Shown: positions 9,437 to 22,208, counted from the stretch's first letter. The stretch is DNA of 64,000 nucleotides from Vanessa cardui (GCF_905220365.1 NC_061154.1:9982001-10046000), one strand, 5' to 3'. Notes: generated by a model from the sequence alone, not told the origin. A program made the numbers and translations.

Positions 9437-11713
9437 TTTCGCAGTCATATTAGGATGAATGGTAATCTGTTTCACAATTGTGCAGAATATTTTTTTTTTT
9501 ACAGTAATCTCTTTCGAATTGTATTCGAATACTGCTTTGCGAAAGACGAAATTATTTTAAGCATATAATTTGTACAACAGTTTTGTTAATTTAGCAAAAC
9601 GTCAGGTGTATGATGTATATTATCCAAAGATATAGTTAGGTATAGTTTCAATTTGTGTTTAAATCTTAAACTAAAATCGCGGGTATTTGTACATATCTTT
9701 CTTTGGCTTGCTTTGTAGCATTCAAGGATTAAATAATTTTAAGTTAATATTACGATGTGTATGTGTTTTTTTTATAAAATTTTAATGATTTATACCTATA
9801 TTCTTGCTAGCATATTTTTTCAAAATTATCAACTTTATTTTATTATGATGTATTATCCTATACCACACCTAAACATACTGCATCCATCCAATTTTGGTTG
9901 GATGCAGTATGGCTTCATGAGTTTCATTTCTATTTTGAAAAAAAAAAACTCTTTGTAACTGATTTGTTTTCAGTTAAAATGCACAAGGCATTCTTTGATT
10001 TTTAAGTTTTAACTACATTAATAAGTATGTGTTATTTAGTAGTAACCAAAATAATGTACAAAAAAATTATTATCTTTCAAAATACGATACCATCAAAAAC
10101 CATAAACTTTACTGGTTTTAATTATATAAGACATAATTTAGAATATTATGAAATAACTACTATAAATTATACACTATATCGGTCATCGCATATATGTCAG
10201 TAAGCACGTCTTAAACTTTCCTTTTGTTTGATTTAAGTATTATAAAATGTCATACAATATAAAAAAAATATATCTACAAAATAATTTCTATAAATAATAA
10301 CTGAATATATTTTGATATAAAATGTATTTAAATTTGTATGTCAAAGTCGATTAAAATAGCGGTTATGAGATAATCGAAAAGTTATATAATGAATACGTTT
10401 TTATGGATACTTGGTAAATTCCACGTTCATCAGTATAATTTACCAATAAAATTGGTCACTTTCTCATGCATCAGTAGCATCATGAATAAATTAAATAAGT
10501 AGTATCCACAACAATTTCTAATTTTAGTATATTATGTTTTAACTAAAATCCAGTCAATGAGTTATTTAAAGCACAATATTACGTCGTTTGTAAAATTCCA
10601 AGAAATTTCTCAGAAAATATTCTTTTGAAGAAATTTGTAAAGCTTCATTAAAGGTTCTATTTAATGGCTATAAATTAATGTGTTTCAGCGCTCAATCAAC
10701 GATCACGGATTCGATCCCCATCGTGGCTAAATTTGAAATTTTTGTAATATATTTTGGTCGCAATCGTGTCTAGCTCCGGAATTATTAAAAACCTTAGGAT
10801 GAAAATATCAGCGTAAAGGGAGTGTGAAGCGGGAATATATGTATATTAAGTGACGGATTCATAACCTGCGTCAATATTTAAAAAGCCTTTTAAATAAATA
10901 TTTTAACCAATTATGCCAACTTTATATACAAATTTAAATTGAAACATATTTGGTTCATTATCTTCATACAAGGCTAGTATCAAATAATTCGAGTGTATGT
11001 CTGTATAATAAAGCTCTTGCTATTCAATTTTTTGAATAAAAACGATGAATGTAACAAAAATTGTTTTCGTTTGGGTTTTTGAAAATTTAGATTTTACAAC
11101 AAAATAATCTTGAAGTGCGGATATTTTTTTTTTCAATTAATAAATATTAAATTTAAAGGTGTATTGACATTACATGCTCTTATTATAAATTCTACTTGGT
11201 TCCGCATAGATCTGATTAGTGTTATTGAACTTGTTAATCTCTTTTGTTAGTGCTACCACTGTTGTTGGCACTTGTTTTATCGAATGTTCAGCTTTTTTTG
11301 AACTATTCTAAAAAATCTAAAAGAGATTAAAGTCCGCGGGCCGCGTGCTGGTCAATTTATGTTAATAAATTTTGATGCAGTTTATAAATCCGTCAGTGTA
11401 ACTTGTAGTCAATAAATGAAATATATATTTTTTTACCTCGATGGTTATGGCAACCAAAGACATATTATTTTATTTTGGTAATGTAGGGATATAAATAAAA
11501 TTCCACATTACTTAAATCCGAAATAAATAAACTTTGTACTAATTGGCCCACAAATACGTGATAATTTTACGTGAATTCGGTTTTCTTCTTACAGGCTCAG
11601 ATACTTTATGTAGATTTTGAGCGTTTTGAGGTTGCAGATAATTGGCATTTATATTATGGTTATAGCGCAGTTTGTATTGTCTTATGACTAAAAAACTATG
11701 AACGTTCTCAGGA
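9437..11713. other. AT-rich stretch downstream of the Tweedle gene
   Basis: It holds the 3' UTR of the Tweedle gene (extent unknown), a 38-nt hairpin at 9874-9911 and a tRNA-like remnant near 10685-10730 (B-box-like 'ggattcgatcccc'). No coding signal was seen. Confidence 0.5.
9874..9911. repeat. 38-nt hairpin-forming inverted repeat
   Basis: Two 13-nt arms (catactgcatcca / tggatgcagtatg) pair perfectly. Inside them, past one T-T mismatch, ccaa pairs with ttgg around a 2-nt loop. It lies about 440 bp past the Tweedle stop codon. Confidence 0.7.
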
Positions 11714-11778
11714 CATTCTGTAGTATATTTAGTATCAGCATTGCACCAGTGCGAAGCCAGCTCGGGTCGCTAGTAATC
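11714..11778 (+). mobile_element. Helitron-like family H2, 3' end fragment
   Basis: It carries the family's terminal segment 'ttctgtagtatatttagtatcagcattgcacc...gggtcgctagt', also seen at 16200-16269 and 18812-18874. Confidence 0.7.
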
Positions 11779-12127
11779 TATATATAAAAACAGTTCAGTA
11801 CCTTTTCTTCTTTAGTTATCACATGTTTTCTTTTTTCAATATAAAATCATGTATATTTTTATCTAAGTTTCAACAATGATTATGATAGAATTTTGGCCAC
11901 TTTGGAAGACTGGTAATTATGATAACTTTGGATTTAAAGTTCTAGTGGAATTCTATTGTTATTAAATACAGGTAGAGCCAACGCCGCACATGCGGTTAAG
12001 AAAGTTAGACAATTAACTAACATTGATATTGCTCGCTTAGTATAGTTTGGTTATATTCGTTGTATAATATCTAATGGTACATTACTGTGGTGTTTTTTAT
12101 GATATATTTAGATAGACTTGTATTTCG

Positions 12128-12325
12128 GCCACCTGGATCTAAGTAGTCGCATACACATAGATGCTACCAACCTTGAGAGCTAAGTTTTGATGTCGCTTGT
12201 ACCTGCAGTTACACTGGCTCATAAACCCTCATAACAATACAAAATATTGCTACATGGCGCTGGATTATAGGACAAATAGGTGGTACCTACCCAGTAGGGC
12301 CAAACAGAGCCTTACCATCAAGTAA
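12128..12325 (-). repeat. Short repeat family A copy
   Basis: Reverse orientation of the family: 'ggccacctgga...accaaccttgagagctaag...gttacactggctca...ggtggtacctacccag...ttaccatcaagta'. Heavily decayed relative to 50584-50868. Confidence 0.7.
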
Positions 12326-15269
12326 CTGTGAATGTAACTAATATCGACTAAATATAAATATTCTTTCCATACGGGCTACAGGGCCGTAAGTTTGACTTTT
12401 TAATTATTTTTTATTGACATTTGATTTTTAAAACGATGCTCATAATATTCAATTTGGACACAGTTCTGCCGATCAAACCATCACATTGACAATAGTAACA
12501 GTAGAGTAGTAGTGTAGAGCATTTGAGTAAGACTAAAATCAACCGCAAAAACACATTGTGAAATCTCAGACAGAGCCGTGGATGGTGCCAGGATTTATAT
12601 GCAGTAAATGGCGCATCTCCATTAAGTCTCTAACTTTCATGAGCGAAGTGAGTCCTCACACAATGACACTGCAGCATGTTTATGATGATCTGCGTCGTAT
12701 TTAGGCTTTATTTTATTAGATAATAAACTATTTGTTTTATTACTTAATAATGTTTTGATAAGAGAACAATAAAAAGTTTATATAATTTCGAAAACGTGTT
12801 TTCATTTGATCTGCTATGCTTTTGGCTGACGTAGTATCTGCAGATCGACACTTTAATAATATATAAGGCTGTACATTGTACAACCTTGGGCAGCGTCAAA
12901 GCTAAAAACAAGGCCGCGCTTTTGACGATGTCACGTTTGCTCGGCCACACCACAGATCCCTTTCAAGTAAACTCGGGCAACCATATTTCTGCAGGTCTCC
13001 TATTCTCCAACCCTCATACATGTTTCGACAAAAACTACTTTCATAAATGTACTTTATTGCTGGCTTCGCACGTGTAAAATAACATAACAAGAGTATATTG
13101 AAGAACACAGATATAGATTATATATATTATATATACAGATATAGATATAGATTTGGTCCAGGAAACTTTGCATTTGCAGTGCTCCTCAAAGTTTCATGAC
13201 AATCTGATACATGGCTTAAGAACGCTTAGAGATACTGTTACTAATATTCATTTTTATTTATAAGAGAAAAAGTCTTGTCATTCTATATATATATATATCT
13301 CATGTCATATTTTAACGATAATGTTAATGGTTTGTTTCTTTTTTTTTAATAAGTTTAATTTATTTCAATTTACAATGCTCAGCGCTCAAGCTATCACAAA
13401 GCGTAAACTAAGTAAGTAATCGTTGCAGAGAATAAACAGATTAACTTCCTCATTTAACTGTAACTTAGAGTATCTGTTTTATGAGCGTCCCATAAAAGAG
13501 TCGTTTACTATAAGTGGTTTTAAGAGCGATACCGTAAGATTGGTGGGGCATCATGCGACATTGCAATTGAGCATTTGATTGCTGAGTTAATAGCACCCCT
13601 TATGTGCCGTTAAAATATGTAATTAAACCTTTTTCAAGGAATACTTCTTTGTGCTCTTTGAGAGTTAGTTATTTGGTAAGGTCAAATTTGAGTGAAAAGT
13701 TTTTGTAAGTAAAATTCGTGTTAATTGTTTCAAACATATAAAAAATAAGTTTGTAAGTTAAACAAAGAAAAAAATAGAAACATTTTTTAAAAGTAAATAA
13801 GTACATACTGATATAAGAATAGCTTTATAACTCTTTTGACATATATGTATTTATTAATTATTATAAAAACAAAACACATAATTAATTAAAAAAACAAACG
13901 AAAGCTTATCCTCCATAATATTATAATTGTTTTTATTTTTACTAGTAAATACGAACGTCTTCAATAGTAAATGTTAAACCTTCTTTTGAAAACGGAGAAA
14001 GGAGCCTGATCCAGTTAGTGTCGTAAGTTTGTATTGAGCAGCTTCATTAGAAGCAATAAGCAACATTAGTTATAAAATATACAGACAATACTTTCAGTAC
14101 ACAACAAAGGTTTTATTTCGAAACAATCATTTTTATATTACGTAACTTTAAATGGTACGAATGCAATTTTAATTCGATTAATTATTATGTAACAATTAGT
14201 CAACTCAACAGTAACATGATAGTCAGAATGAGCACAAGTATTATTATATTTAAAGGCAAAGTCTACATATATGTATTATCAAACATGTATACAGTTAGAT
14301 CAATATATTCAAATATTTATACAGTATGTTCGATAATATGTCGGTTTGACAAAAATAAAATAAAAAAGTATTCCGACAGATTACAGATGAATGAAAAAAT
14401 ATTCCATTTTTAAAATAGATATTGCTACGGTTTTAATAAAATGTATGGGATTTTACAAACTATGACATATTTTGCTTCAGCTTTGCCATAAATTCACTTG
14501 TCGAAAACTGGCAGCAGACGCAAGATAAATGGTAAGATCTCTTTCCACTTTTTAATTACGAAACCTTTTATGGAAAAAAAGGCGTATTACTTCCCGTCCT
14601 AATTAAAAATGCAGCGGTTGAGGAAATATATTTAAGAAATTAATTTAAAGATACAATGTTCTTTGCCGATATGATTTAGTACTTAACTATTGCGTTACAT
14701 CAATTAATCACAAAATTTAGTAACACCTATGTAACTTCTAAATTAAATTGAATCCACAAGACACGATAAAAAAATTGACAAATGAAAATATGATCTGTCA
14801 ATGGTTTCTTAAACTTATTATTTTAATTAAACTTTGAGGAACAGCTTATTCTATTCTATTGACCGCAGAAATAATACTCAACATTATATACATTTCGTAT
14901 TATTCGAATTTCCTTTGTATGAGTATGAGATCAAGCAGTTTAAAAGGTCAAGGTTACTGATATAACATCGACTAACATAATATCGACTTTGGGAGTATAT
15001 ATCTACTCACATAATACAGACTTTTTGGCAAGCTTACGGGTTATCTGTACGTTTTGGGAGTTGTTATATTCTCAGCTAACGGTAGAGATGACAAAACATT
15101 TATATTGGGAATGAGAAGAAAAATATTATTTTGTTAACGGTATCAATGACTAATGTGTAATAAAATCGAATGTCGCGAATGATTTGTTTACAATATGTTA
15201 CAACCTTATAGTTCTGAAACCGTAATGATAGTTAATGGGCCTCGCTTGTTGCGCTATCTTTATAAACAC
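12326..15269. other. AT-rich stretch with one decayed repeat
   Basis: The part from about 12795 to 13300 is less AT-rich and contains short chance open frames on both strands. Its right part ('ggcttcgcacgtgtaaaataacataaca...ctcctcaaagtttcatgacaat') reads like a decayed transposon end. The rest is unique AT-rich sequence with no gene signal. Confidence 0.4.
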
Positions 15270-15552
15270 ACTAGTGACCAGCCCAGACTTCGCACGCCAA
15301 ATATACCACAAAATGCCTTTATATAATACATTGTTTTGATCTATCTCGTAGGGTAATGTGTGAAATGCAAGCTCAAATAAATGACTTTAATTACGACACC
15401 AACACTAAAATTTATTTATTACTTTAATATGCATGTAATATACATATAAACCTTCCTCTAAAAACACTATTTATGCTACAAAACCGCATCAAAATCCATT
15501 GTTTAGTTTTAAAGACTTAATATACAGGGACAAACTGGCAGGAAGCGACTCT
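15270..15552 (-). mobile_element. Helitron-like family H2, reverse copy
   Basis: It begins 'actagtgaccagcccagacttcgcac' and contains 'ccttcctctaaaaacac' and 'aaaccgcatcaaaatccattgt', the reverse complement of the H2 copies at 16020-16269 and 18605-18874. Confidence 0.65.
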
Positions 15553-16019
15553 GTTTTATTGCATGTAGTGGTATAAGGATCTATTCATATGGTATCGATG
15601 CATGATAACAGTTTGAGAAATCTGAAAGTAGATAATGAAGCATATTATAAAAATATACTGAAAATATCACTTCGGTCTCCGCAGCATAATAAATTAGAAG
15701 CAAAGAAAGAAATTACATAAAAATTAAGCATTTTCACTCGGTTTTTAAGAGCGCACGGAATGTGATACTTCAGTGTATTTAATTAATGAAAAATGTGGCC
15801 GTGACGCCGCCTGACGAAGTGAAACATTGAAATTACACCAATAAATAAATATTCCATAAAACAAAGAGTTTTGTTCATAAAATAAAAACATTTTCCTTTA
15901 TTATTATTATAATAATATATACGACGAAGTAAATAGAGTATCCACCATCGCACTCTTTCGTTGGTAGAGAGCAGTTGCTCAGAGTGGATATAAAACACAC
16001 ATATTAATTAAATATACCC

Positions 16020-16269
16020 TCATTACATAGTATAATACAAAGTCGCTTACCGCTGTCTGTCCCTATGTATAGTTAGATCTTTAAAATTACGTAACAGATT
16101 TTGATGCGTTTTTTTAAATAAGTAGATAGATCAATTCGAGAGGTAGATTTCAATATAGTAAAGAAACACTGACAATTTTAGAAGTTTCTAATGTAATGTA
16201 AATAAACAAATTCTGTAGTATAATTAGTATCAGTATTGCAACCGTGCGAATTTGGGTCGAGTCGCTAGT
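16020..16269 (+). mobile_element. Helitron-like family H2, near-complete copy
   Basis: It runs from 'tcattacatagtataatacaa' through 'gctgtctgtccctatgtata', 'gatgcgtttttt' and 'gtaaagaaacactgacaatttta' to the terminal 'gggtcgagtcgctagt'. There is no coding capacity, so it is a non-autonomous element. The CTAGT end fits Helitron-type termini. Confidence 0.7.
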
Positions 16270-16639
16270 TTTGATAATATAATAAAGTCTAAGATAAACG
16301 CAATAACACTGCCATATCATTAAACTACCATAAATAAAGCGAAAAATATGAAAAAAAAAAAAATTTGGAAATTGGAAAGTATCTGTAATCGAATCGTAAA
16401 TGTAAGTCAGGGAATATGCATCAATATTACATATTAAATAAAAATATCTTATGAGCATATTGTAAATTTTATATAGTCGTACACTACATGTGTAAGAATA
16501 AACACGAAGGTGAAATATATGTAAAAAAACATAAACGATAACGGATTTTTGTTTCAGTAATATGTTTATTTTAGACATATGATACACTAGTTATTAGAAC
16601 ACGTGATACTTAGCCGAAATTAGCTAACCGGAACTTGGA

Positions 16640-16856
16640 AAGCCACTAGCTTTCATGTACTCAATGTTGGTTTCATAATCACCATGTTATGTAATGGGAG
16701 ATGAAGGAATAAATTGTGAAAATGTCTGCTTACGTCAGATGCTGCTCTGACATACATGTATCCTAACCAACATTAGAACAGGGTGATGCAATATTGTCCA
16801 AATCTCCTCATTAGACGATACCTATACCCAGCTGTGGGATACTTACAGGCCGTTAA
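16640..16856 (+). repeat. SINE-like family C, strongly decayed copy
   Basis: The right part ('caacattagaacagggtgatgcaatattgtccaaatctcctcattag...cccagctgtgggatacttacaggccgtt') aligns by eye to the tail of family C copies such as 22209-22421. Confidence 0.5.
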
Positions 16857-17117
16857 TCTATACATATAATAAAATTGTTGTTTGTATTAAAATAGCCCTT
16901 TTTTACTCAATGTATATGTTTGTATACACGGTACATATACCAAAATAATATATTTTACAATTTTGTTTGCTTGTTCCGGCTAATCTCTGGAACGGCTGGA
17001 CCGATTTTGATGTGACTTTCACTGGCTGTTAACTGATATAATAAGGAGTAAATTAGGCTACAATAATATTTTTTTTTCTTAAATTCAAACGCTTACAAGG
17101 TCACGGATACAGGTAGT
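16857..17117 (+). mobile_element. Helitron-like family H1, near-complete copy
   Basis: It starts 'tctatacatataataaaattg' and passes through 'aatagcccttttttactcaatg', 'ttgttccggctaatctctgg' and 'accgattttgatgtgac'. It ends 'tcacggatacaggtagt', a mutated form of the usual 'cgcggacacagctagt'. Non-autonomous. Confidence 0.72.
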
Positions 17118-17561
17118 TTACTACACATTTATAATTAATTTTATAAATTTATTCTTTGTTATTCGTGTTTGCAGGAGGATGTAAAACATTAATTGCTTGT
17201 TATTTAGTGGTGAAACAGATATCACACAAATTAAATATTTATACATAACGCTGACATCGATTCCGTAATTTAATTATGTTCGTGTATCAATATTCATTTC
17301 CCTTTAGATTTTAGGTTTGACCTTTTTATAACATCTCGTATCAATTGAATGACATGATGAATAAATTTTGCTGATGATGTTGAAAAAATAAGACAGAAAT
17401 ACAATTTAAATAAATGAATATAAAAGAAGATATTACATTGTGTACTTAATTATATTTTTTTTAAATCATCTCGCCAATCAATTAAATATTTACAGCGATG
17501 GTTACACACGGATGAATGGATACACTTAATATTTGAAATGTATTTGTTGATAACAACAACA

Positions 17562-17884
17562 ACAAAAACAGCCTTTAAATTCCCACTGCTGGGCTAAGAT
17601 TTCAAACCATCTCCTCAAAACGACTCCTCTCGTTTGAAAGGTTTGAAACATATTCCACCACGCTGTTCTGATGCGGGTTGATGGAATACACGTTTGGCAG
17701 AATTTTTACGAAATTGGACAAATGCAGGTTTCCTCTCGATGTTTTCCTTCACCGTCGAGCACGAGATGAATTATAAACACAAATTTAATGGCACATGAAT
17801 ATTCAGTGGTACTTGCCTGGGTTTGAATCCGCAATCATCGGTTAAGATGCACGCGCTAACCACTGGGCCATCTCGGCTCTTCTT
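17562..17884 (-). mobile_element. tRNA-derived SINE, family C, full copy
   Basis: Read on the minus strand, the head is 'gagccgagatggcccagtgg' with an A-box-like block, then a B-box-like block 'ggattcaaacccagg'. The tail contains 'ttcatctcgtgctcgacgg', 'attccatcaacccgcatcag' and 'cccagcagtgggaatttaaa', ending in a (TTG)n tract near 17557. Typical of a polymerase-III SINE. Confidence 0.8.
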
Positions 17885-18472
17885 CACTTCTTCTCGATAA
17901 CAACACGGAATATTGTATTTTATTTTAGGCGTGCTTTTCATTTACATAAAAATAAGGTAAGCGATAAGATATAATGTGTCGTAAACCCTCAGTTAAATAA
18001 CTTTACCCCACCAGGTTAAGAAAGTATCTGCCTTTTATGTTGGGACATTATTTTTAAGAGCTACGTCTCTTGCACTCGAAAAGATTATGGTCGGTTTTTA
18101 TTTACCATATTACTGACTGATTCCATACAATGACTAAATGGTTTATTAAAACTGATATGTCATAAAAATTATGATATTTATTACAATTTGTTTTCGGAGT
18201 AATATAAAAAATACCAATCTGATTGTTAATTAAATCACATTGAAAACTTATATTTACGAATTGGACTGCAATGAATACAGTTGCTGATTTTACTTATTAT
18301 TATCGAAATGCAAATAAAGATATCAAATCTCGTAAAGGTTTTGTGAATTATTTCAACTCTTTAGATCTCTGAAGGTGTTTCACACACTCCATCGGTTATC
18401 TCTTCCTTCATATTTCGTGCTCTGAACAACGATATCGGATAAAACATGTTTGTATTCTATTATATTCTGCTT

Positions 18473-18597
18473 CGCCGCGTGTCCACTAACACCCATTGGA
18501 GTAAAGCAGTGTTATGGAATAAGCTCTAAACCTGATCCTTAACAAAAGGAGGTCTTAGCTTAGTGGGTCATTCACGGCCGTTTATTGTACATTACGG
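18473..18597 (+). repeat. SINE family C tail fragment
   Basis: 'acacccattggagtaaagcagtgttatggaataagctctaaacc' and 'aaggaggtcttagcttagtggg' correspond to the non-tRNA tail of family C. The tRNA-related head is absent. Confidence 0.6.
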
Positions 18598-18604
18598 TAT
18601 ATAT

Positions 18605-18874
18605 CATTGTCATTATATAGTATAAAACAATGTCGCTTACTGTCTGTCCTTATGTATGCTCAAATCTTTAAAATTACGCAACCGATTTTGATGCGTTTTT
18701 TAATAGATAGAGTGATTTCAGAGGAAGGTTTTGTATATAATACATGGACATTATAGTAAAGAAACACTGACAATTTTCGAAGTTTCTATGGTGATGTCGC
18801 AAATAAACAAATTCTGTAGTAGGTATATTTAGTATGAGTATTGCACACGTGCTAAGCCGGGGCGGATCGCTAGT
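18605..18874 (+). mobile_element. Helitron-like family H2, near-complete copy
   Basis: It contains 'gtataaaacaatgtcgcttactgtctgtcc', 'attacgcaaccgattttgatgcg' and 'gaggaaggttttgtatataa', with the end 'aagccggggcggatcgctagt'. It is closely similar to 16020-16269. Confidence 0.72.
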
Positions 18875-19728
18875 ATAAAATAAACGATGCATTTATTATG
18901 GACATTATCTATAAATGATTTCTATTGTTTTAGAGTTGTATGTAATTATCCAAGTGAAACATTTATTTTCACGCCTTGATTGCCGTTTTTTTTGCACACG
19001 GAAAACGGTTTCTTATGGTTTCTTGGCATGTGTGTGTAATATACCTACCTTGTTACAGCGAACGCTTTCTATCGCTTTAGTCTTCCTTTCTTATATATTT
19101 TTCTAAATATAATTAAATTCTTAACACCTTTTATTATGCATAAAACTAAGTCTTGGAGTATCTTTTTGTTACTTCAAGTAAGTCCATTTTATTAAAGCAA
19201 AACAGTATATATGTGATATTGCTATAAGATTAGCGCAGGCGTAAAGTTTGTAGCATAACGATTCATATTATTTTAAAATCTAAAATATACTTAATAGTGC
19301 AACATTGATGACGAGACCTTTTAATAAAAACAAAGCTGAGAAACATAAAATATCATATATATATAAAGGATTTATATGGAATAATAAAGAGGTTGCGAGT
19401 CGAGAGCCGTGAAGCGTAAATTCTCTCTCAACGGAACGGATTTAAATATCCTTAGTGCCTATATTGAATTGTTAGAGTGTTGGCGGCGGCATGGATTTCG
19501 CGTGTTACGAGATTTTTCTAACGTGAAAATATATTATTTGTACGCCATTCTATAAATTCACCTTGCTAAACAAACTTTTCACAAAGACTATTAAACTCAA
19601 ATTAAAAACGGGAATAGCTCTAATATAACCAGGAAATACTATTACTCAAACGGATACTTTTTTTTGAGATTTCTGATCACCCACCATAGTGTGTTTATAT
19701 ATTCTTTGTTATAATTTTAACTTTTAAA

Positions 19729-19958
19729 TTTCCCACCGCTGGCTAAGGCCTCGTCTCCTTTTGAGGAGAAAGTTGGGAGCATATTCCACCAGGCAGCTCC
19801 AATGCGGTTTACTCACGATATTTTCCTTCACCGCCGAGCACGTGATGAATTATAAACACAACAACCAGGATTAGTGATGCTTGCCCGGATTTGAGGCCGC
19901 GATCATTGGTTATGATATACTTACGTGTTCCAACTACTGGGTCATTTTGGCTTTGATA
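19729..19958 (-). mobile_element. tRNA-derived SINE, family C, internally deleted copy
   Basis: 'cccaccgctggctaaggcctcgtctcc', 'atattccaccaggcagctccaatgcgg', 'ttttccttcaccgccgagcacg' and the head region near 19890-19955 match family C in reverse orientation. Part of the middle is missing. Confidence 0.7.
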
Positions 19959-21084
19959 AAGAATATTTAAATATCTGTTCTAAATTAAAAACAAATGTTA
20001 TTTAAATATTCTACTCGTAGAGAAATTCTGTAATAAAAAACTCGAAACTCACCGCAGAACGATCGTAAAACGTCAGAAAGAGATATGCGACATTGACTAT
20101 TATGATAATCATAACTTGTAAGGGATACACGCATCAAATAGCGCATTACCATAAGGCCACTCGAGTGAGATACGAAGTTTTTACCGAATATCTTGGCAGG
20201 CATAATTTTTGTGGACCATCAGATAATAAACATTTGAATATTGGTTGAATACACAAAAATAAAAAATAGAAATATCAGAAGAATACAAAAAAAAGTTTTG
20301 TCTCACGATCGCGAGAAGAATATATAGAATCGATAAGTTTCCTATTGCATATATATAAAAATGACGTCAAAAATTATTGTCCCTAGCTTACATTTTCATT
20401 TGAAGATACAAGGATAACAACGAAAATATGTCGAATTTTCTCACGAATTCGCGTGGTTGCTGTCTAGTGTCTCGCAATGATGGATCGTGTGATGAAATCA
20501 GTTAGTTCTTACTATCAATTTGTCATTATTTGTGTGTACTTTTATCATTTCGATCGACTTGTGATTTATGGACGAAAAATTTCTATTAACTCGAACTTAA
20601 AGATTTACGAAAGTGTGTGGTATCCATAGCGCATTACTATAAATATTTAATTATGTATATGCTAATAGTTAATAAAACAATTGCTACACGTGATTGTTTT
20701 ATAAGAGGTTTACAAAAAATAAAAACACTGGACATAGCAAAAATTCTATTTGTGTTCAAGATCAGAATATATTTTGATTCCATTTATTAAAAAGTAAAGA
20801 AACTATATATTATCATTAAAACTCAGTTGTGTGGTAGGATTGGGAATATTGTACTTGTATTAAATAGATCTACCAACACCATCCTAATTTGGAAAGCAAT
20901 GCCATGTAATTTGATAATCCTAAAATAACAAAATGATCTCAACGAAAGAAAACCCATCATGTTTTTCAAAGAGCCTCCCGAAAACAATGTAAGCGATGCT
21001 TAATTCGATTTCATTACGTGTAAACTCGATTACGAAAGGTACCAGTTTAGAAGAAAATAAATCTATGTATATAAGAAAAGGACA
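19959..21084. other. AT-rich stretch with a promoter-like patch
   Basis: No recognised repeat. A TATA-like run followed by the CRE-type palindrome tgacgtca lies at 20351-20369. A 50-codon open frame (20477-20629, plus strand, double ATG start) lies about 110 bp further on. Nothing ties these together, and both could be chance. Confidence 0.3.
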
Positions 21085-21290
21085 TACTATACATTGATTA
21101 ATAAGAAATCTCAGAAACTGTAAGTACTACAAATTTGAAATTTGGCAGGTAGTTTCCTCATAGGGTGTAGAATGTAGATATTCGCTAAGAATTACGATAT
21201 ATAGAATACGGATTTTACGAAACTCCACCCCAAAGGGGAAGACTGGGGTTGAGACTTACTGTTTCAGAAACCGGGTAAAGACACCGTTTT
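21085..21290 (+). repeat. Dispersed repeat fragment, unclassified
   Basis: 'tctcagaaactgtaagtactac', 'gaaatttggcaggtag' and 'ttttacgaaactccaccccaaaggggaagactgggg' resemble, from memory, a common lepidopteran interspersed repeat. No second copy was found in this window. Confidence 0.4.
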
Positions 21291-21720
21291 AGCTATTATT
21301 TAAAAAAAAAAATTTTTGGAAATATATAAAACAGTAATAATTTCATTTGATCGAATTATCAAAGAACTGGTTTATTACTTACATTGCTAAAATTGCTTTT
21401 CTTAAGTGATTATATCACGAAATTTATGTATTTATTTGTTAAATTTAATCAATTAGACACTTTTGCAATGTATTAAATACTTATGGACATATTTTACGAA
21501 CCGATTGTTAAAACAAGATGACATTGATGGCGGCTGTAAAATTTTATACGCACGCACGTTCACTTGAAACACCGAAATTTAGTACCCTGTAGCAAGACGT
21601 TACAAAAGCTACATTTTGCTTAAGTGTTGTTCGAGTATCTGTCTCTTGAAGGACATTGATCCAACCATTACTTTATTAAAAAAAAAAAACTCAACATTGA
21701 TTTATTGCAATATTTTTTTA

Positions 21721-22139
21721 CTAATATTATAAATTTGAAAGTAGCTCTGATTGTCTGTATGTCGCTCTTCCAAACCAATGAACCGAAATAAATATTACAC
21801 AACATCACATACATTACTCTGATCCCAATGTAAGTTGCTAAAGCATTTGTGTTATGGAAAATCAGCAGTAACGACGGTACCACAAACACCCAGACCCAAG
21901 ACAACGTAGAAAACCAATGAAAATCTACATCGACTCGGCCGGGAATCGAACCCGGGACCTCGGAGTGGCGTACCCATGAAAGCCGGTGTACACACCACTC
22001 GACCACGGAGATCGTCAAATTTGATTAAATGTGTCGTAAAAGAAGTTTAAACTCCAAGGAAGGACGTAGGCTAATTTTTGTTTAACACATGACATGCAAA
22101 TGCCTAAAATCCCAGCGAAGTCGGGGGCCAACTAATAGT
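21721..22139 (+). mobile_element. Helitron-like family H3 interrupted by a SINE
   Basis: The left part (21721-21786, 'ctaatattataaatttgaaagtagctctg...tgtcgctc') and right part (22015-22139, 'aaactccaaggaaggacgtaggctaa...cacatgacatgcaaatg...actaatagt') together match the uninterrupted copy at 55376-55570. A reverse SINE of family B separates them. Confidence 0.75.
21787..22014 (-). mobile_element. tRNA-derived SINE, family B, inserted in H3
   Basis: Minus-strand head: 'ccgtggtcgagtggtgtgta', then the B-box-like 'cccgggttcgattcccggcc'. The tail carries 'cttgggtctgggtgtttgtg' and 'cagagtaatgtatgtgatgtt'. Further copies lie at 33653-33832 and 55067-55285. An open frame across it is not a gene. 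Confidence 0.85.
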
Positions 22140-22208
22140 ATATATTAAATTAACCATTTTCGTTAAATCGTGACATCTATACCAGTTGTGAGAGAGACAA
22201 CACAAGAG

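Noticed and set aside
13120..13340. Tandem or CRISPR-like repeats in the TA-rich runs
   Set aside because: These are simple TA/ATAG microsatellite-like runs without spacers; ordinary eukaryotic low complexity.
16150..16587. 145-codon minus-strand open frame
   Set aside because: It overlaps an H2 Helitron-like copy and low-complexity AT-rich DNA; the product is rich in Tyr/Ile/Phe from AT bias, with no domain.
21668..22018. 116-codon minus-strand open frame
   Set aside because: It reads through a family B SINE and the H3 element around it; the same peptide pieces appear at the other SINE copies.
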